From an uncultured Rhodospirillales bacterium (GTDB taxonomy: Bacteria > Pseudomonadota > Alphaproteobacteria > Acetobacterales > Acetobacteraceae): a stretch of 35,867 nucleotides of DNA. Made by a program: the position numbers and the translations under genes. The notes under the pieces were generated by a model. It did not search any database and was not told the origin of the DNA. It saw only the letters and a program-made list of their open reading frames with translations. Positions 16,581 through 23,597 of this stretch are shown here, piece by piece; the stretch's first letter is position 1; each line of letters opens with the position of its first letter. The stretch lies in assembly GCA_903893975.1 (NCBI GenBank), contig CAITOL010000006.1, forward strand, positions 1 through 35,867. Direction: 5' to 3'.

Positions 16581-16655
16581 GCCGGATTAGCACAGTGGTA
16601 GTGCAGCGGTTTTGTAAACCGAAGGTCGCGGGTTCAAATCCTGCATCCGGCACCA
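16581..16655 (+). tRNA. tRNA-Thr (anticodon UGU)
   Basis: A complete 72-base cloverleaf plus encoded CCA. Acceptor arms GCCGGAT/ATCCGGC pair fully; the D arm is GCAC/GTGC; the T arm is GCGGG/CCTGC with TTCAAAT loop; the variable loop is 5 bases. The anticodon loop TTTGTAA gives UGU, reading ACA threonine codons. The first pair of the anticodon stem is a G-A mismatch. It is the only plus-strand gene between two minus-strand genes. Confidence 0.95.
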
Positions 16656-16675
16656 CCCCCGCGCCGGCGGTCGGC

Positions 16676-18328
16676 TTAGTTCTGCCGGCCCAATAATCCG
16701 CGGGCGATCACCTGGGCCTGGATTTCCGCCGCACCTTCGAAAATCGACAAAATCCGCGCGTCGCACAGCACCCGGCTGATCGGGTATTCAATCGCGTAGC
16801 CATTGCCGCCATGGATTTGCAGGGCGCAATCGGCATTGGCCCAGGCCACCCGGGCGGCGAGCAGCTTGGCCATGCCGGCTTCGATGTCGCAGCGCTGGCC
16901 GCTGTCTTTCTGATGCGCGGCGAAATAGGTCAGCTGGCGCACCAGCATGGTTTCCACCGCCATCCAGGCCAGCTTGTTGCTCACGCGCGGGAATGCGACG
17001 ATGGCGCGGCCGAACTGGTTGCGCTGCACCGCGTAGGCCACGCCGAGTTCGAGCGCGTTCTGCGCCACGCCCAGCGCACGGGCGCCGGTTTGGATGCGGG
17101 CGCTCTCGAAGGTTTCCATCAACTGCTTGAAGCCCTGGCCTTCTACACCGCCGAGCAGGCCGGACACCGGCACGACAAAGTTATCGAAGCCGAGTTCGTA
17201 TTCCTTCATGCCACGATAGCCGAGCACGCGAATTTCGCCGCCGGTCATGCCCGGCGCCGGGAACGGATCGGCATCCGTGCCACGCGGCTTCGGCGCCAGC
17301 AGCATCGACAGGCCCTTGTAGCCCGGCGCATCCGGGTCGGTGCGCACCAGCATCGTCATCAGATCGGACCGGGCGGCATGCGTGATCCACGTCTTCGCGC
17401 CATATACGCGGTAGACATCGCCGTCACGCACCGCGCGGGTGCGCAGGCTGCCGAGGTCGGAGCCGGTATTGGGTTCGGTGAACACCGCCGTGGGCAAAAT
17501 CGTGCCGGCGGCGATGGCGGGCAGATACTGCGCCTTCTGCGCCTCCGTGCCGGCCAGGCCGATCAGTTCGGCGGCGATTTCCGCCCGCGTGCCCAAGGAG
17601 CCGACGCCGATATAGCCGCCGCTCAACGCCTCGGAGACGACGCACATGGCGATCTTCCCCAGGCCAGCACCGCCGCGATCTTCGCTGACCGTCAGGCCAA
17701 AGACGCCCATCTGCGCCAGTTGTTCCACCACCGGGCCGGGGATCAGCTCGTCGCGCTGGTGCCAGCCTTGCGCATGCGGGGCGATTTCGCTGGCCGCGTA
17801 GCGCAGGAACTGGTCGCGGATGGCGGCAATGGTGTCGTCGGCGAGGCCGACATCGCCGAAATTGCCCACGGTGGCGGCGGCAACAACGGTTTGCCGCGCT
17901 GCGGCCAGGGCCTCCGGCGCGTTCAGCTCGGCCAGCACTGGGTCGCGCAGAAAGGCGTGCGTCGCCTCCGCATCAATGCCGATATCGCCGGGGCGGACGA
18001 TTTCGGTCTGGCTCATCGGAATGCCGCTGCCGATCTGGGCGAGGAATTCCGCGAAGCCGAGCCGCAACATCGCCGCTTCCACCGCCGTCAGCCGGCCGGC
18101 ATCGCGCAGGCCGGTGGCCCAGAGCAGGCTTTGCCGCAGGGCTTCGACATAGGTCGCCTGCCAGGCGAAGCCGTGCGCAGCGAGCTGGTGGATATCCACC
18201 AAAGCGGCATCCACCCGGCCATCGCGCTGCACCTGCCGCGCGGTGGCGTGCCGGGCCTGGGCGAGGAACTGTTCCGCCAGCGTCAGGCCGCGCCGGCAAA
18301 GCTGAAGGATGCTGTCAAACGCGCTCAT
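16676..18328 (-). CDS. mcd: Acyl-CoA dehydrogenase, likely (2S)-methylsuccinyl-CoA dehydrogenase
   Basis: A 550-residue FAD acyl-CoA dehydrogenase. The catalytic fold begins only near residue 165; the first 160 residues are an alpha-helical extension (DALVDIHQL-type helices, AAMLRLGFAEFLAQ). This extension and the total length are characteristic of methylsuccinyl-CoA dehydrogenase of the ethylmalonyl-CoA pathway, which makes 2-methylfumaryl-(mesaconyl-C1-)CoA. FAD/acyl-binding segments are clear: AVFTEPNTGSDLGSLRTRA, KTWITHAARSD, FGRAIVAFPRVSNKLA and the C-terminal IHGGNGYAIEYPISR. Its start overlaps the CoA-transferase stop as ATGA, so both are made together. Other pathway genes are not in this window. 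A different acyl-CoA dehydrogenase specificity remains possible. Confidence 0.85.
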   Translation of the reverse strand: MSAFDSILQLCRRGLTLAEQFLAQARHATARQVQRDGRVDAALVDIHQLAAHGFAWQATYVEALRQSLLWATGLRDAGRLTAVEAAMLRLGFAEFLAQIGSGIPMSQTEIVRPGDIGIDAEATHAFLRDPVLAELNAPEALAAARQTVVAAATVGNFGDVGLADDTIAAIRDQFLRYAASEIAPHAQGWHQRDELIPGPVVEQLAQMGVFGLTVSEDRGGAGLGKIAMCVVSEALSGGYIGVGSLGTRAEIAAELIGLAGTEAQKAQYLPAIAAGTILPTAVFTEPNTGSDLGSLRTRAVRDGDVYRVYGAKTWITHAARSDLMTMLVRTDPDAPGYKGLSMLLAPKPRGTDADPFPAPGMTGGEIRVLGYRGMKEYELGFDNFVVPVSGLLGGVEGQGFKQLMETFESARIQTGARALGVAQNALELGVAYAVQRNQFGRAIVAFPRVSNKLAWMAVETMLVRQLTYFAAHQKDSGQRCDIEAGMAKLLAARVAWANADCALQIHGGNGYAIEYPISRVLCDARILSIFEGAAEIQAQVIARGLLGRQN

Positions 18329-19536
18329 TGTGCTGGCCCCGCTACCACTCCGGCATCATGCAATTTGGCATACGCCGCCGATGGCAGGCCGAGAAGCTCG
18401 GTCAGCACCGCCTCGGTATGCTCGCCCAAACGCGGCGCGGCGGCGGGCGGGCGGCGGCCGGTGGCAAAGCCGAGCGGCTGGGCGTTGACCATCACGGTGC
18501 CAACCCCGGGTTGCTCCACCTGGGCGAAAATCGGATTGGCCGTGGAGCATTGCGGATCTTCCTGCACCAGCTGGCGGAAATCCTGATACGGCCCCCACAG
18601 CACCCCGCTGCCAGCAAAGGCGGTGGTGATTTCGGCGAGGGTGTGGCGGGCGAACCATGGCTCCAACAGCGCCGAAATAGCGTGGCGGGCTTCAAACCGG
18701 CCGCCTTCCTGGTTCAGGTCCACCTGCATCATCGGGCCGATCATCGCCAGCCGCTCCGCCAGCCCGGTGGCCGTGCCGATGGCGCGCCATTGCCGGTTGG
18801 AAATCGCCGCCAGCATGATCCGCCGGCCATCGGCGGTGGCGAAATCGCGGCCATAGGCACCGTAAAGGTCGTTGCCGAGCGGCGGGCGCACCGCGCCGTT
18901 GATCTGCACATCAGCGACGTAGCCAAGGTTGGAAACGGTGGCGAGCATCACATCCGACAGCGCCAGGGTCACTTCCTGGCCCTGGCCGCTATCGCGCCGG
19001 GCACGTTCGGCGGCGAGAAAGCCGGTGCTGAGATAGAGCGCGGCGGCAATGTCCCACGCCGGCAGCACGTGGTTGACCGGGGCGTCGCCCGTGCCAGTGG
19101 CGAGCGGAAAGCCACTGGCGCAGTTCACGGTGTAGTCGATCGCCGAGCCGCCTTGCGGCGTGCCGGTCAGCCGCATCATGATCAGGTCCGGCCGATGCGC
19201 CGACAGGGCGGCGTAGCTCATCCAGCCGGAAGCCGGCAGGTTGGTCAGCAGGTTGCCGCCGCCCACGCCGGGGGCGCAGATCAGCGCCCGCGCCAGTTCC
19301 TGGCCTTGCGGCGTGTTGAGTGCGAGGGCGACCGAGCGTTTGGCCTTGTTCAGGCTGGCCCAGTAAAGGCTGGTGCCGCTGGGGGCGAGCGGCCAGCGGC
19401 CGATATCGATATTGCCGCCGATCGGGTCGATGCGGATGACGTCGGCGCCCAGCTGCGCCAGGGTCATGCCGCCCAGCGGGGCGGCGATGAAGGCGGACAC
19501 TTCCACCACGCGCAGGCCGGCCAGCGGATATGCCAT
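18325..19536 (-). CDS. Family III CoA-transferase, candidate 2-methylfumaryl-CoA isomerase (Mct-like)
   Basis: A 403-residue CaiB/BaiF-type CoA-transferase. The N-terminal LRVVEVSAFIAAPLGGMTLA and GADVIRIDPIGG bind CoA. Asp195 in EVTLALSDVMLAT lies where family III enzymes carry the Asp that forms the acyl anhydride. The start AFIAAPLGGMTLAQLGADVIR followed by an IDIGRWPL stretch resembles the mesaconyl-C1/C4-CoA transferase (2-methylfumaryl-CoA isomerase) of the 3-hydroxypropionate bicycle more than carnitine or formyl-CoA enzymes (my recollection of the family, not a search). Overlap with mcd, whose product is that enzyme's substrate, supports this. AGAGGG lies 6 bases before the ATG at 19534-19536. 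Confidence 0.8.
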   Translation of the reverse strand: MAYPLAGLRVVEVSAFIAAPLGGMTLAQLGADVIRIDPIGGNIDIGRWPLAPSGTSLYWASLNKAKRSVALALNTPQGQELARALICAPGVGGGNLLTNLPASGWMSYAALSAHRPDLIMMRLTGTPQGGSAIDYTVNCASGFPLATGTGDAPVNHVLPAWDIAAALYLSTGFLAAERARRDSGQGQEVTLALSDVMLATVSNLGYVADVQINGAVRPPLGNDLYGAYGRDFATADGRRIMLAAISNRQWRAIGTATGLAERLAMIGPMMQVDLNQEGGRFEARHAISALLEPWFARHTLAEITTAFAGSGVLWGPYQDFRQLVQEDPQCSTANPIFAQVEQPGVGTVMVNAQPLGFATGRRPPAAAPRLGEHTEAVLTELLGLPSAAYAKLHDAGVVAGPAQ

Positions 19537-19594
19537 CGTTCACCCTCTCCTCAGCTTCAGGGCCGCCTTGCTCCCCCAAAGCGGCAGGTCGGTC

Positions 19595-19620
19595 AACCCC
19601 CGCGCATGGCGCTGGGGGTT
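19595..19620 (-). terminator. Hairpin after the FKBP gene
   Basis: On the minus strand the arms AACCCCC and GGGGGTT enclose GCGC/GCGC, an 11-pair stem with one bulged A and a 3-base loop, 20 bases after the FKBP stop and before the CoA-transferase gene. There is no U-run, so it may be a pause or stability element rather than a full terminator. Confidence 0.45.
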
Positions 19621-19639
19621 GCCGCCCAAACGGAGTGAA

Positions 19640-19972
19640 TTAGCGGACGGCGAGCAGTTCGACGTCGAACACCAAAGTGGCGTTCGGCGGGATCACGCCG
19701 CCAGCGCCACGCGCGCCATAGCCGAGTTCCGGCGGGATGATCAGGGTGCGCTGGCCGCCAACCTTCATGCCGGCAACGCCCTGGTCCCATCCGGCAATGA
19801 CCATGCCGGCGCCGAGGGCGAACTGGAACGGGTCGTTCCGATCGCGCGAGCTATCGAATTTGCGGCCCTTGTTATCGGGCGCGGCGTCATCAAACAGCCA
19901 GCCGGTGTAGTGGACGGAAACGGTCTTGCCAGCGACGGCCTCGGCGCCGGTGCCGATCTGGTGGTCGATCAT
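19640..19972 (-). CDS. FKBP-type peptidyl-prolyl cis-trans isomerase
   Basis: A 110-residue single-domain FKBP. The conserved blocks are [42 protein letters not shown] and [11 protein letters not shown] ending [11 protein letters not shown]. The Tyr, Phe-Asp, Val-Ile-Trp and Tyr residues that line the proline pocket are all there. It catalyses prolyl isomerisation and assists folding; no signal peptide, so cytoplasmic. AAGGA lies 6 bases upstream of the ATG at 19970-19972. An in-frame ATG at 20005 would add 11 unlike residues and lacks a site. Divergent from the Cyc2-like gene. Confidence 0.92.
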   Translation of the reverse strand: MIDHQIGTGAEAVAGKTVSVHYTGWLFDDAAPDNKGRKFDSSRDRNDPFQFALGAGMVIAGWDQGVAGMKVGGQRTLIIPPELGYGARGAGGVIPPNATLVFDVELLAVR

Positions 19973-20176
19973 GATGGGTCCTTGATGCAATGGCCGGTGC
20001 GACATGGGCGCCGCACCAGGGCGGCGGACCCTACAGGCGCAGGGCGGCCTTAGGCAACCATACCCGGCTCCGGGAAGCGGAGCTGGGGTAAGATTTTGAG
20101 AAGGCTACAAAAGTTCAAGAAAATGCGCCACTTGGCATTCTGTAAGAAAAATACAAGCGATTATCGCAACCAGAAT

Positions 20177-20190
20177 TTGATTTAGATCAT
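20177..20190 (+). promoter_or_regulatory. FNR/CRP-family (anaerobox-like) site upstream of the Cyc2-like gene
   Basis: TTGAT-TTAG-ATCAT matches the FNR/Anr/FixK consensus TTGAT-N4-ATCAA at 9 of 10 fixed positions. It is in an AT-rich patch 52 bases before the ATG at 20243, a usual place for an activator site. This suggests induction of the cytochrome operon at low oxygen or by NO. I could not see a convincing -10 box. The remainder of 19973-20242 shows no other feature. Confidence 0.55.
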
Positions 20191-20242
20191 AGCCCCCTCT
20201 CGCCGGCGCATGCGCAGATGCGGTACTAGGGGAGATCTGCAA

Positions 20243-21637
20243 ATGACGGCCAGGAAGATTTTCGGCGTTCTGAGTGGCATTGCATTTGGGGGCCTGTTGG
20301 TGCCGCAGGCAGCCCAGGCTTTGCCGGCTTTCGCGGCGCAAACCGGCCAGACCTGCACCGCGTGCCATATTGGTGGCTTCGGGCCGCAACTGACCCCGCT
20401 GGGGCGGGCGTTCAAGATTGGCGGCTACACCCAAACCGGCGGCGACGGATTGCGCGCGAAAATCCCGCTCTCGGCCATGGCGCTCGGGTCGTTCACCAAC
20501 ACCGCCTCCGCCGTTCCCGCCGACCAGGTCGCCACCGGCTACCGCGCCAACAACAACCTCAACCTCGATCAGGCCAGCCTGTTCATCGCCGGGAACATTG
20601 GTGACCATTCCGGCGCGATGATGCAGATCACCGGCGGCAATAATTTCGCCGCCTGGAAGCTCGATAACTCCGACATCCGGCCCTTCACCACCGCGTTTGA
20701 CGTCGGCGACAAGGAGCTGCGCATCGGCTTCACACTGAACAACAACCCGACGGTGCAGGACCCGTATAATTCAACCTATGCCTGGGGCTACCCGTATGTG
20801 GCCCCTGGCCTGGCGCCAACCCCGGCGGGGCAGACCATGCTGGCCGGGGCGTTGAGCACCAACTCGATCGGCTACACCGGCTATCTCTGGTGGGACAAAA
20901 GCCTCTACCTGGAGGCCGGGGTTTACCAGACCCAAAGCCCGTGGCTGCTGAAGGCCGGCGGCAACGATTTCAGCATCGGCAGCACGGCGGGTGCCGCCCC
21001 GTATCTGCGGGCCGCATATGAATGGAACTGGGGCGATAATTCCGCCCATGCCGGCGCGCTGTTCATGCAATCCAATGTCAGCCCGGTATCCGGGGTGCGG
21101 CAGACCGATCCATCCTTCGGGCATGATACCTACACCGACACGTCGCTTGATGCTGGCTACCAGTATCTGGGGAACGGCACCCATATCTTCACGGTGGATG
21201 CGATTTACACCCACGAGCAACAGGCGCTGAACGGGTCTGCCGCCGCGTTCAATGCCGCCAACGCCACCAGCTTTGGCAGCAAATACAGCCTGGATCAGTT
21301 CCGTATCAACGGGTCGTATTGGTACAACAACACCTATGGGCTGACGCTGAACTATCAGCGGGTCTGGGGCAGCGCCAATCCGGTGCTGTATGCCCCCGGT
21401 GAATTCACCGGCAGCGCGGCATCGCGCCCGGGCACCGATGCCTATGTGGTTGAGGTGGACTGGGTGCCGTTCGGCAAGGACGATTCCTGGGCCGCCCCGT
21501 TGGCCAATCTGAAGCTCGGCGTCCAGTATATCGGCTATGTCCGCTATAACGGTGGCACCGCGGCCTATGATGGCGTGACCGGCCGCTCGGCGAGCAACAA
21601 CAACACCGTCTATGCCTTCGCCTGGCTCGCGTTCTGA
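20243..21637 (+). CDS. Cyc2-like outer-membrane monoheme cytochrome-porin
   Basis: A 464-residue exported protein. Signal peptide 1-26 (cleavage after AQA) leaves a mature N-terminus LPAFAAQTGQTCTACHIGGF with a c-heme site C38-x-x-C41-H42 only about 12 residues in, followed by PQLTPLGRAFKIGGY. This short heme segment fused to a long Tyr/Trp/Asn-rich beta-strand region (many alternating strands, Gly/Asn turns) that ends in the aromatic FAWLAF is the architecture of Cyc2, the outer-membrane Fe(II) oxidase of iron-oxidisers. Start ATG 20243 has AGGGGAG 8 bases upstream. Similarity to Cyc2 is by architecture and heme context; a different electron donor, or uptake of electrons from outside, is possible. 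It heads the operon. Confidence 0.72.
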   Translation: MTARKIFGVLSGIAFGGLLVPQAAQALPAFAAQTGQTCTACHIGGFGPQLTPLGRAFKIGGYTQTGGDGLRAKIPLSAMALGSFTNTASAVPADQVATGYRANNNLNLDQASLFIAGNIGDHSGAMMQITGGNNFAAWKLDNSDIRPFTTAFDVGDKELRIGFTLNNNPTVQDPYNSTYAWGYPYVAPGLAPTPAGQTMLAGALSTNSIGYTGYLWWDKSLYLEAGVYQTQSPWLLKAGGNDFSIGSTAGAAPYLRAAYEWNWGDNSAHAGALFMQSNVSPVSGVRQTDPSFGHDTYTDTSLDAGYQYLGNGTHIFTVDAIYTHEQQALNGSAAAFNAANATSFGSKYSLDQFRINGSYWYNNTYGLTLNYQRVWGSANPVLYAPGEFTGSAASRPGTDAYVVEVDWVPFGKDDSWAAPLANLKLGVQYIGYVRYNGGTAAYDGVTGRSASNNNTVYAFAWLAF

Positions 21638-21645
21638 TCCGCCTG

Positions 21646-21671
21646 CCGCGCATCCTCGCCGGGATGCGCGG
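21646..21671 (+). terminator. Strong hairpin after the Cyc2-like gene (partial terminator or stabiliser)
   Basis: A perfect 10-pair stem CCGCGCATCC / GGATGCGCGG with loop TCGCCG begins 9 bases after the stop. CCCCTTTT follows only some 12 bases later. Such a hairpin after a highly expressed outer-membrane gene often lowers read-through and protects the upstream message, giving more porin than downstream products. Confidence 0.5.
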
Positions 21672-21703
21672 TGGTGGCGGCCCCTTTTGACGTGAGGCAG
21701 CCA

Positions 21704-22198
21704 ATGCTCAGCCTGCAACCCTATGTCAGCGATATCATTCTATTTTTGCACCCAACCTTCGGCGTGCTCGGCACCATGGCCGCGTTATGGGTGCTGGTGG
21801 AGGCGCTGAACCCCAATGCCGCGAGCCAGCGCCGCATGCGCCTGGCCGCCGCGGCGGTGGCGGTTTGCTTCGTGCTGGCCTGGGTCTTCGGCGGCTACTG
21901 GTATGTGAATTATTACTATGCCGACAAGGCGCTGATCCTGCACGGACCCTGGCCGTTCGCGCATGATCTGTTCATGGAAACCAAGGAGCATTTGTTTTTC
22001 ATTCCGGCCATGCTGGCGCTGTATCTGCCGGTGATCTGCGCCCGGCCGATGCTGACCGACCGGGCAGCCCGGCGCATGGTGGTGGCGGTGGCCGGGCTGA
22101 TTATTCTCAACAGCCTGGCGATTGAGGGCGCGGGCGCGGTGGTCAATCACGGCGCCAAGATCGCGATGTCGCATGTGGCGCAGCAGGGCCAGGAATGA
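21704..22198 (+). CDS. Unknown 4-helix membrane protein with conserved-looking His residues
   Basis: 164 residues with four predicted membrane helices at about 11-33, 47-68, 95-113 and 124-141. Histidines H16 (in helix 1), H80, H87, H96, H149 and H157 lie in or next to helix ends, a pattern seen in b-heme membrane proteins, though no family was recognised. GAGG sits 6 bases upstream of ATG 21704. It follows the Cyc2-like gene and overlaps the next gene by 4 bases (ATGA). A role as a membrane anchor or heme-binding quinone-side partner of the cytochromes is an inference from the neighbours. Confidence 0.7.
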   Translation: MLSLQPYVSDIILFLHPTFGVLGTMAALWVLVEALNPNAASQRRMRLAAAAVAVCFVLAWVFGGYWYVNYYYADKALILHGPWPFAHDLFMETKEHLFFIPAMLALYLPVICARPMLTDRAARRMVVAVAGLIILNSLAIEGAGAVVNHGAKIAMSHVAQQGQE

Positions 22199-22515
22199 TG
22201 GCGAACTCCCCGCAAGCAGACCGGTTGGACGGTGCGGCCGGCGCCTTTGGCGCGGCGGCGGCGGTGGTGATCGTGTTCAACACCGCCTTGGCCTGGATCA
22301 AAGACGCCTGGGCGCCGCTGAATGATGCGATGGCGGCGTTGACCGGGCATCACTGGATTACCCACGGCCTGCTGGATCTGGCGGTGTTCGGGCTGGTCGG
22401 GCTGCTGGTGTGGCGGGCCGGCGCCAGTTTCAACGGCCAGCGTCTGCTGCTGGCCGTGGTGGCCGCCGCCTTGTGCGGCGGCGGCGGGCTGAGCCTTTGG
22501 TTCCTGCTGGTGTGA
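22195..22515 (+). CDS. Unknown small membrane protein
   Basis: 106 residues with three predicted helices (about 15-35, 58-74, 84-105) and a His cluster HHWITHG at 52-58 between helices 1 and 2. No family recognised. The ATG at 22195 overlaps the upstream stop (22196-22198); a second ATG follows at once. Coupled translation with the 164-residue protein and the shared His-near-membrane pattern suggest the two form one membrane complex. Confidence 0.65.
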   Translation: MMANSPQADRLDGAAGAFGAAAAVVIVFNTALAWIKDAWAPLNDAMAALTGHHWITHGLLDLAVFGLVGLLVWRAGASFNGQRLLLAVVAAALCGGGGLSLWFLLV

Positions 22516-22554
22516 TACCGCTGATATCCATAGCCTTTTGAAGGAGGTTCCGCG

Positions 22555-23103
22555 ATGCGACCCATTCCTACGCTATTCCCCCAAATGCTGCTCGCAACGG
22601 CGTTGCTGGCCGGCATGGGTGGGCGGGTGCAAGCCCAGACGCTGCCGGGGCCGACGGATATTCCGTCCTCGATCCTGCTCAGCCATAATTCGGATATCGA
22701 CCGGCTGACGCAGTTGACCCATCGCGCCGGTGCCCTCGGCACGGCGGCGGAAAAGGCGCTGGATCTGCTCAAGCGCCATCATCGGCGGGAGGTGGAATAC
22801 ATCCTGCCGCCGCTGACCTTGTTGCCCGCGCTGGCTGCCGGCAAGGCATCGCCGGAGATGCGCTGGGCGATCGACATGTCCGACAAGGTGAAAGCCAATC
22901 GCGAGGAGATTTTTCAGGAGCACGTGGCGATCACCGAAGTGATGACCGCGTTGCGGATTGAAGCGCAGAAGGTCGATGACCTCGATGCCGCCGAATTTGC
23001 CGAGGACGCGGTCGCGGACTCGGTGGCCGATATGGAAATCCAGGAACCGACCTCGGTCCTGATCGGGGAAATCCTGCGCGCCAGGCTGGGGGGGACGAAA
23101 TGA
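22555..23103 (+). CDS. Exported hemerythrin-like four-helix protein
   Basis: 182 residues. A signal peptide (LLATALLAGMGGRVQA, cleavage near 28) is followed by an all-helical protein with H44 (LLSHNSDI), an HxxxE pair H75/E79 within LLKRHHRREVEYILPPL, and H123 (IFQEHVAITEV). These match the spacing of hemerythrin HHE domains, where His/Glu residues hold two irons that bind oxygen or NO. The last HxxxE of a full set is not evident, so the site may be partial or bind another metal. A strong AAGGAGG lies 8 bases before ATG 22555, and the stop overlaps the cytochrome c start. It would act in the periplasm. Confidence 0.62.
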   Translation: MRPIPTLFPQMLLATALLAGMGGRVQAQTLPGPTDIPSSILLSHNSDIDRLTQLTHRAGALGTAAEKALDLLKRHHRREVEYILPPLTLLPALAAGKASPEMRWAIDMSDKVKANREEIFQEHVAITEVMTALRIEAQKVDDLDAAEFAEDAVADSVADMEIQEPTSVLIGEILRARLGGTK

Positions 23104-23522
23104 TGGGCCGCATTTCAGCGTCGGGCGACCGGCGGGCCGCCGCCGTGGCGCGCGCCACATTCACCCTGGCCCTCGCATTGGCCGCCGGCGTGTTGCTGCC
23201 CACCGCCGCACGGGCGCAGGACGCCGAAGCGGGTAAGGCGGTGTTCAAGCAGGTATGCTCCATCTGCCATGAGGTAGCACCCGGCCGGAACCGCATCGGC
23301 CCGACGCTGTTCGGCATCGCCGGGCGCAAAAGCGGCTCGGTGGAGGGGTACAACTATTCCGATGGCAATAAAGGGGCCAATCTGACCTGGGATGCGGCGA
23401 CGCTGGACCGCTATCTGGCCAATCCGCGCGGCGTCGTGCCAGGTACCAAGATGGCGTATGGCGGGCTGAAGGACGACCAGAAGCGCCGCGATGTGGTTGG
23501 GTATCTGGGCACCCTGAAGTAG
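23100..23522 (+). CDS. Class I cytochrome c (exported)
   Basis: 140 residues. Signal peptide through about residue 39 (VLLPTAARAQ), then a compact cytochrome c: heme site C53-S-I-C56-H57, GPTLFGIAGRK, and axial Met118 in PGTKMAYGGLK, ending with the helix KRRDVVGYLGTL. It resembles cytochrome c2/c550, small soluble carriers that shuttle electrons across the periplasm, here plausibly between the outer-membrane Cyc2-like protein and an inner-membrane oxidase or reductase. ATG 23100 overlaps the upstream stop as ATGA; a second ATG follows directly. Confidence 0.92.
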   Translation: MMGRISASGDRRAAAVARATFTLALALAAGVLLPTAARAQDAEAGKAVFKQVCSICHEVAPGRNRIGPTLFGIAGRKSGSVEGYNYSDGNKGANLTWDAATLDRYLANPRGVVPGTKMAYGGLKDDQKRRDVVGYLGTLK

Positions 23523-23597
23523 GCTGCGCCTGACCGCGCCGATGCGGCGAGAGGGGGATTAGGGCCAATGATCGCGTAACGCCATCTCCGCCGCTGG

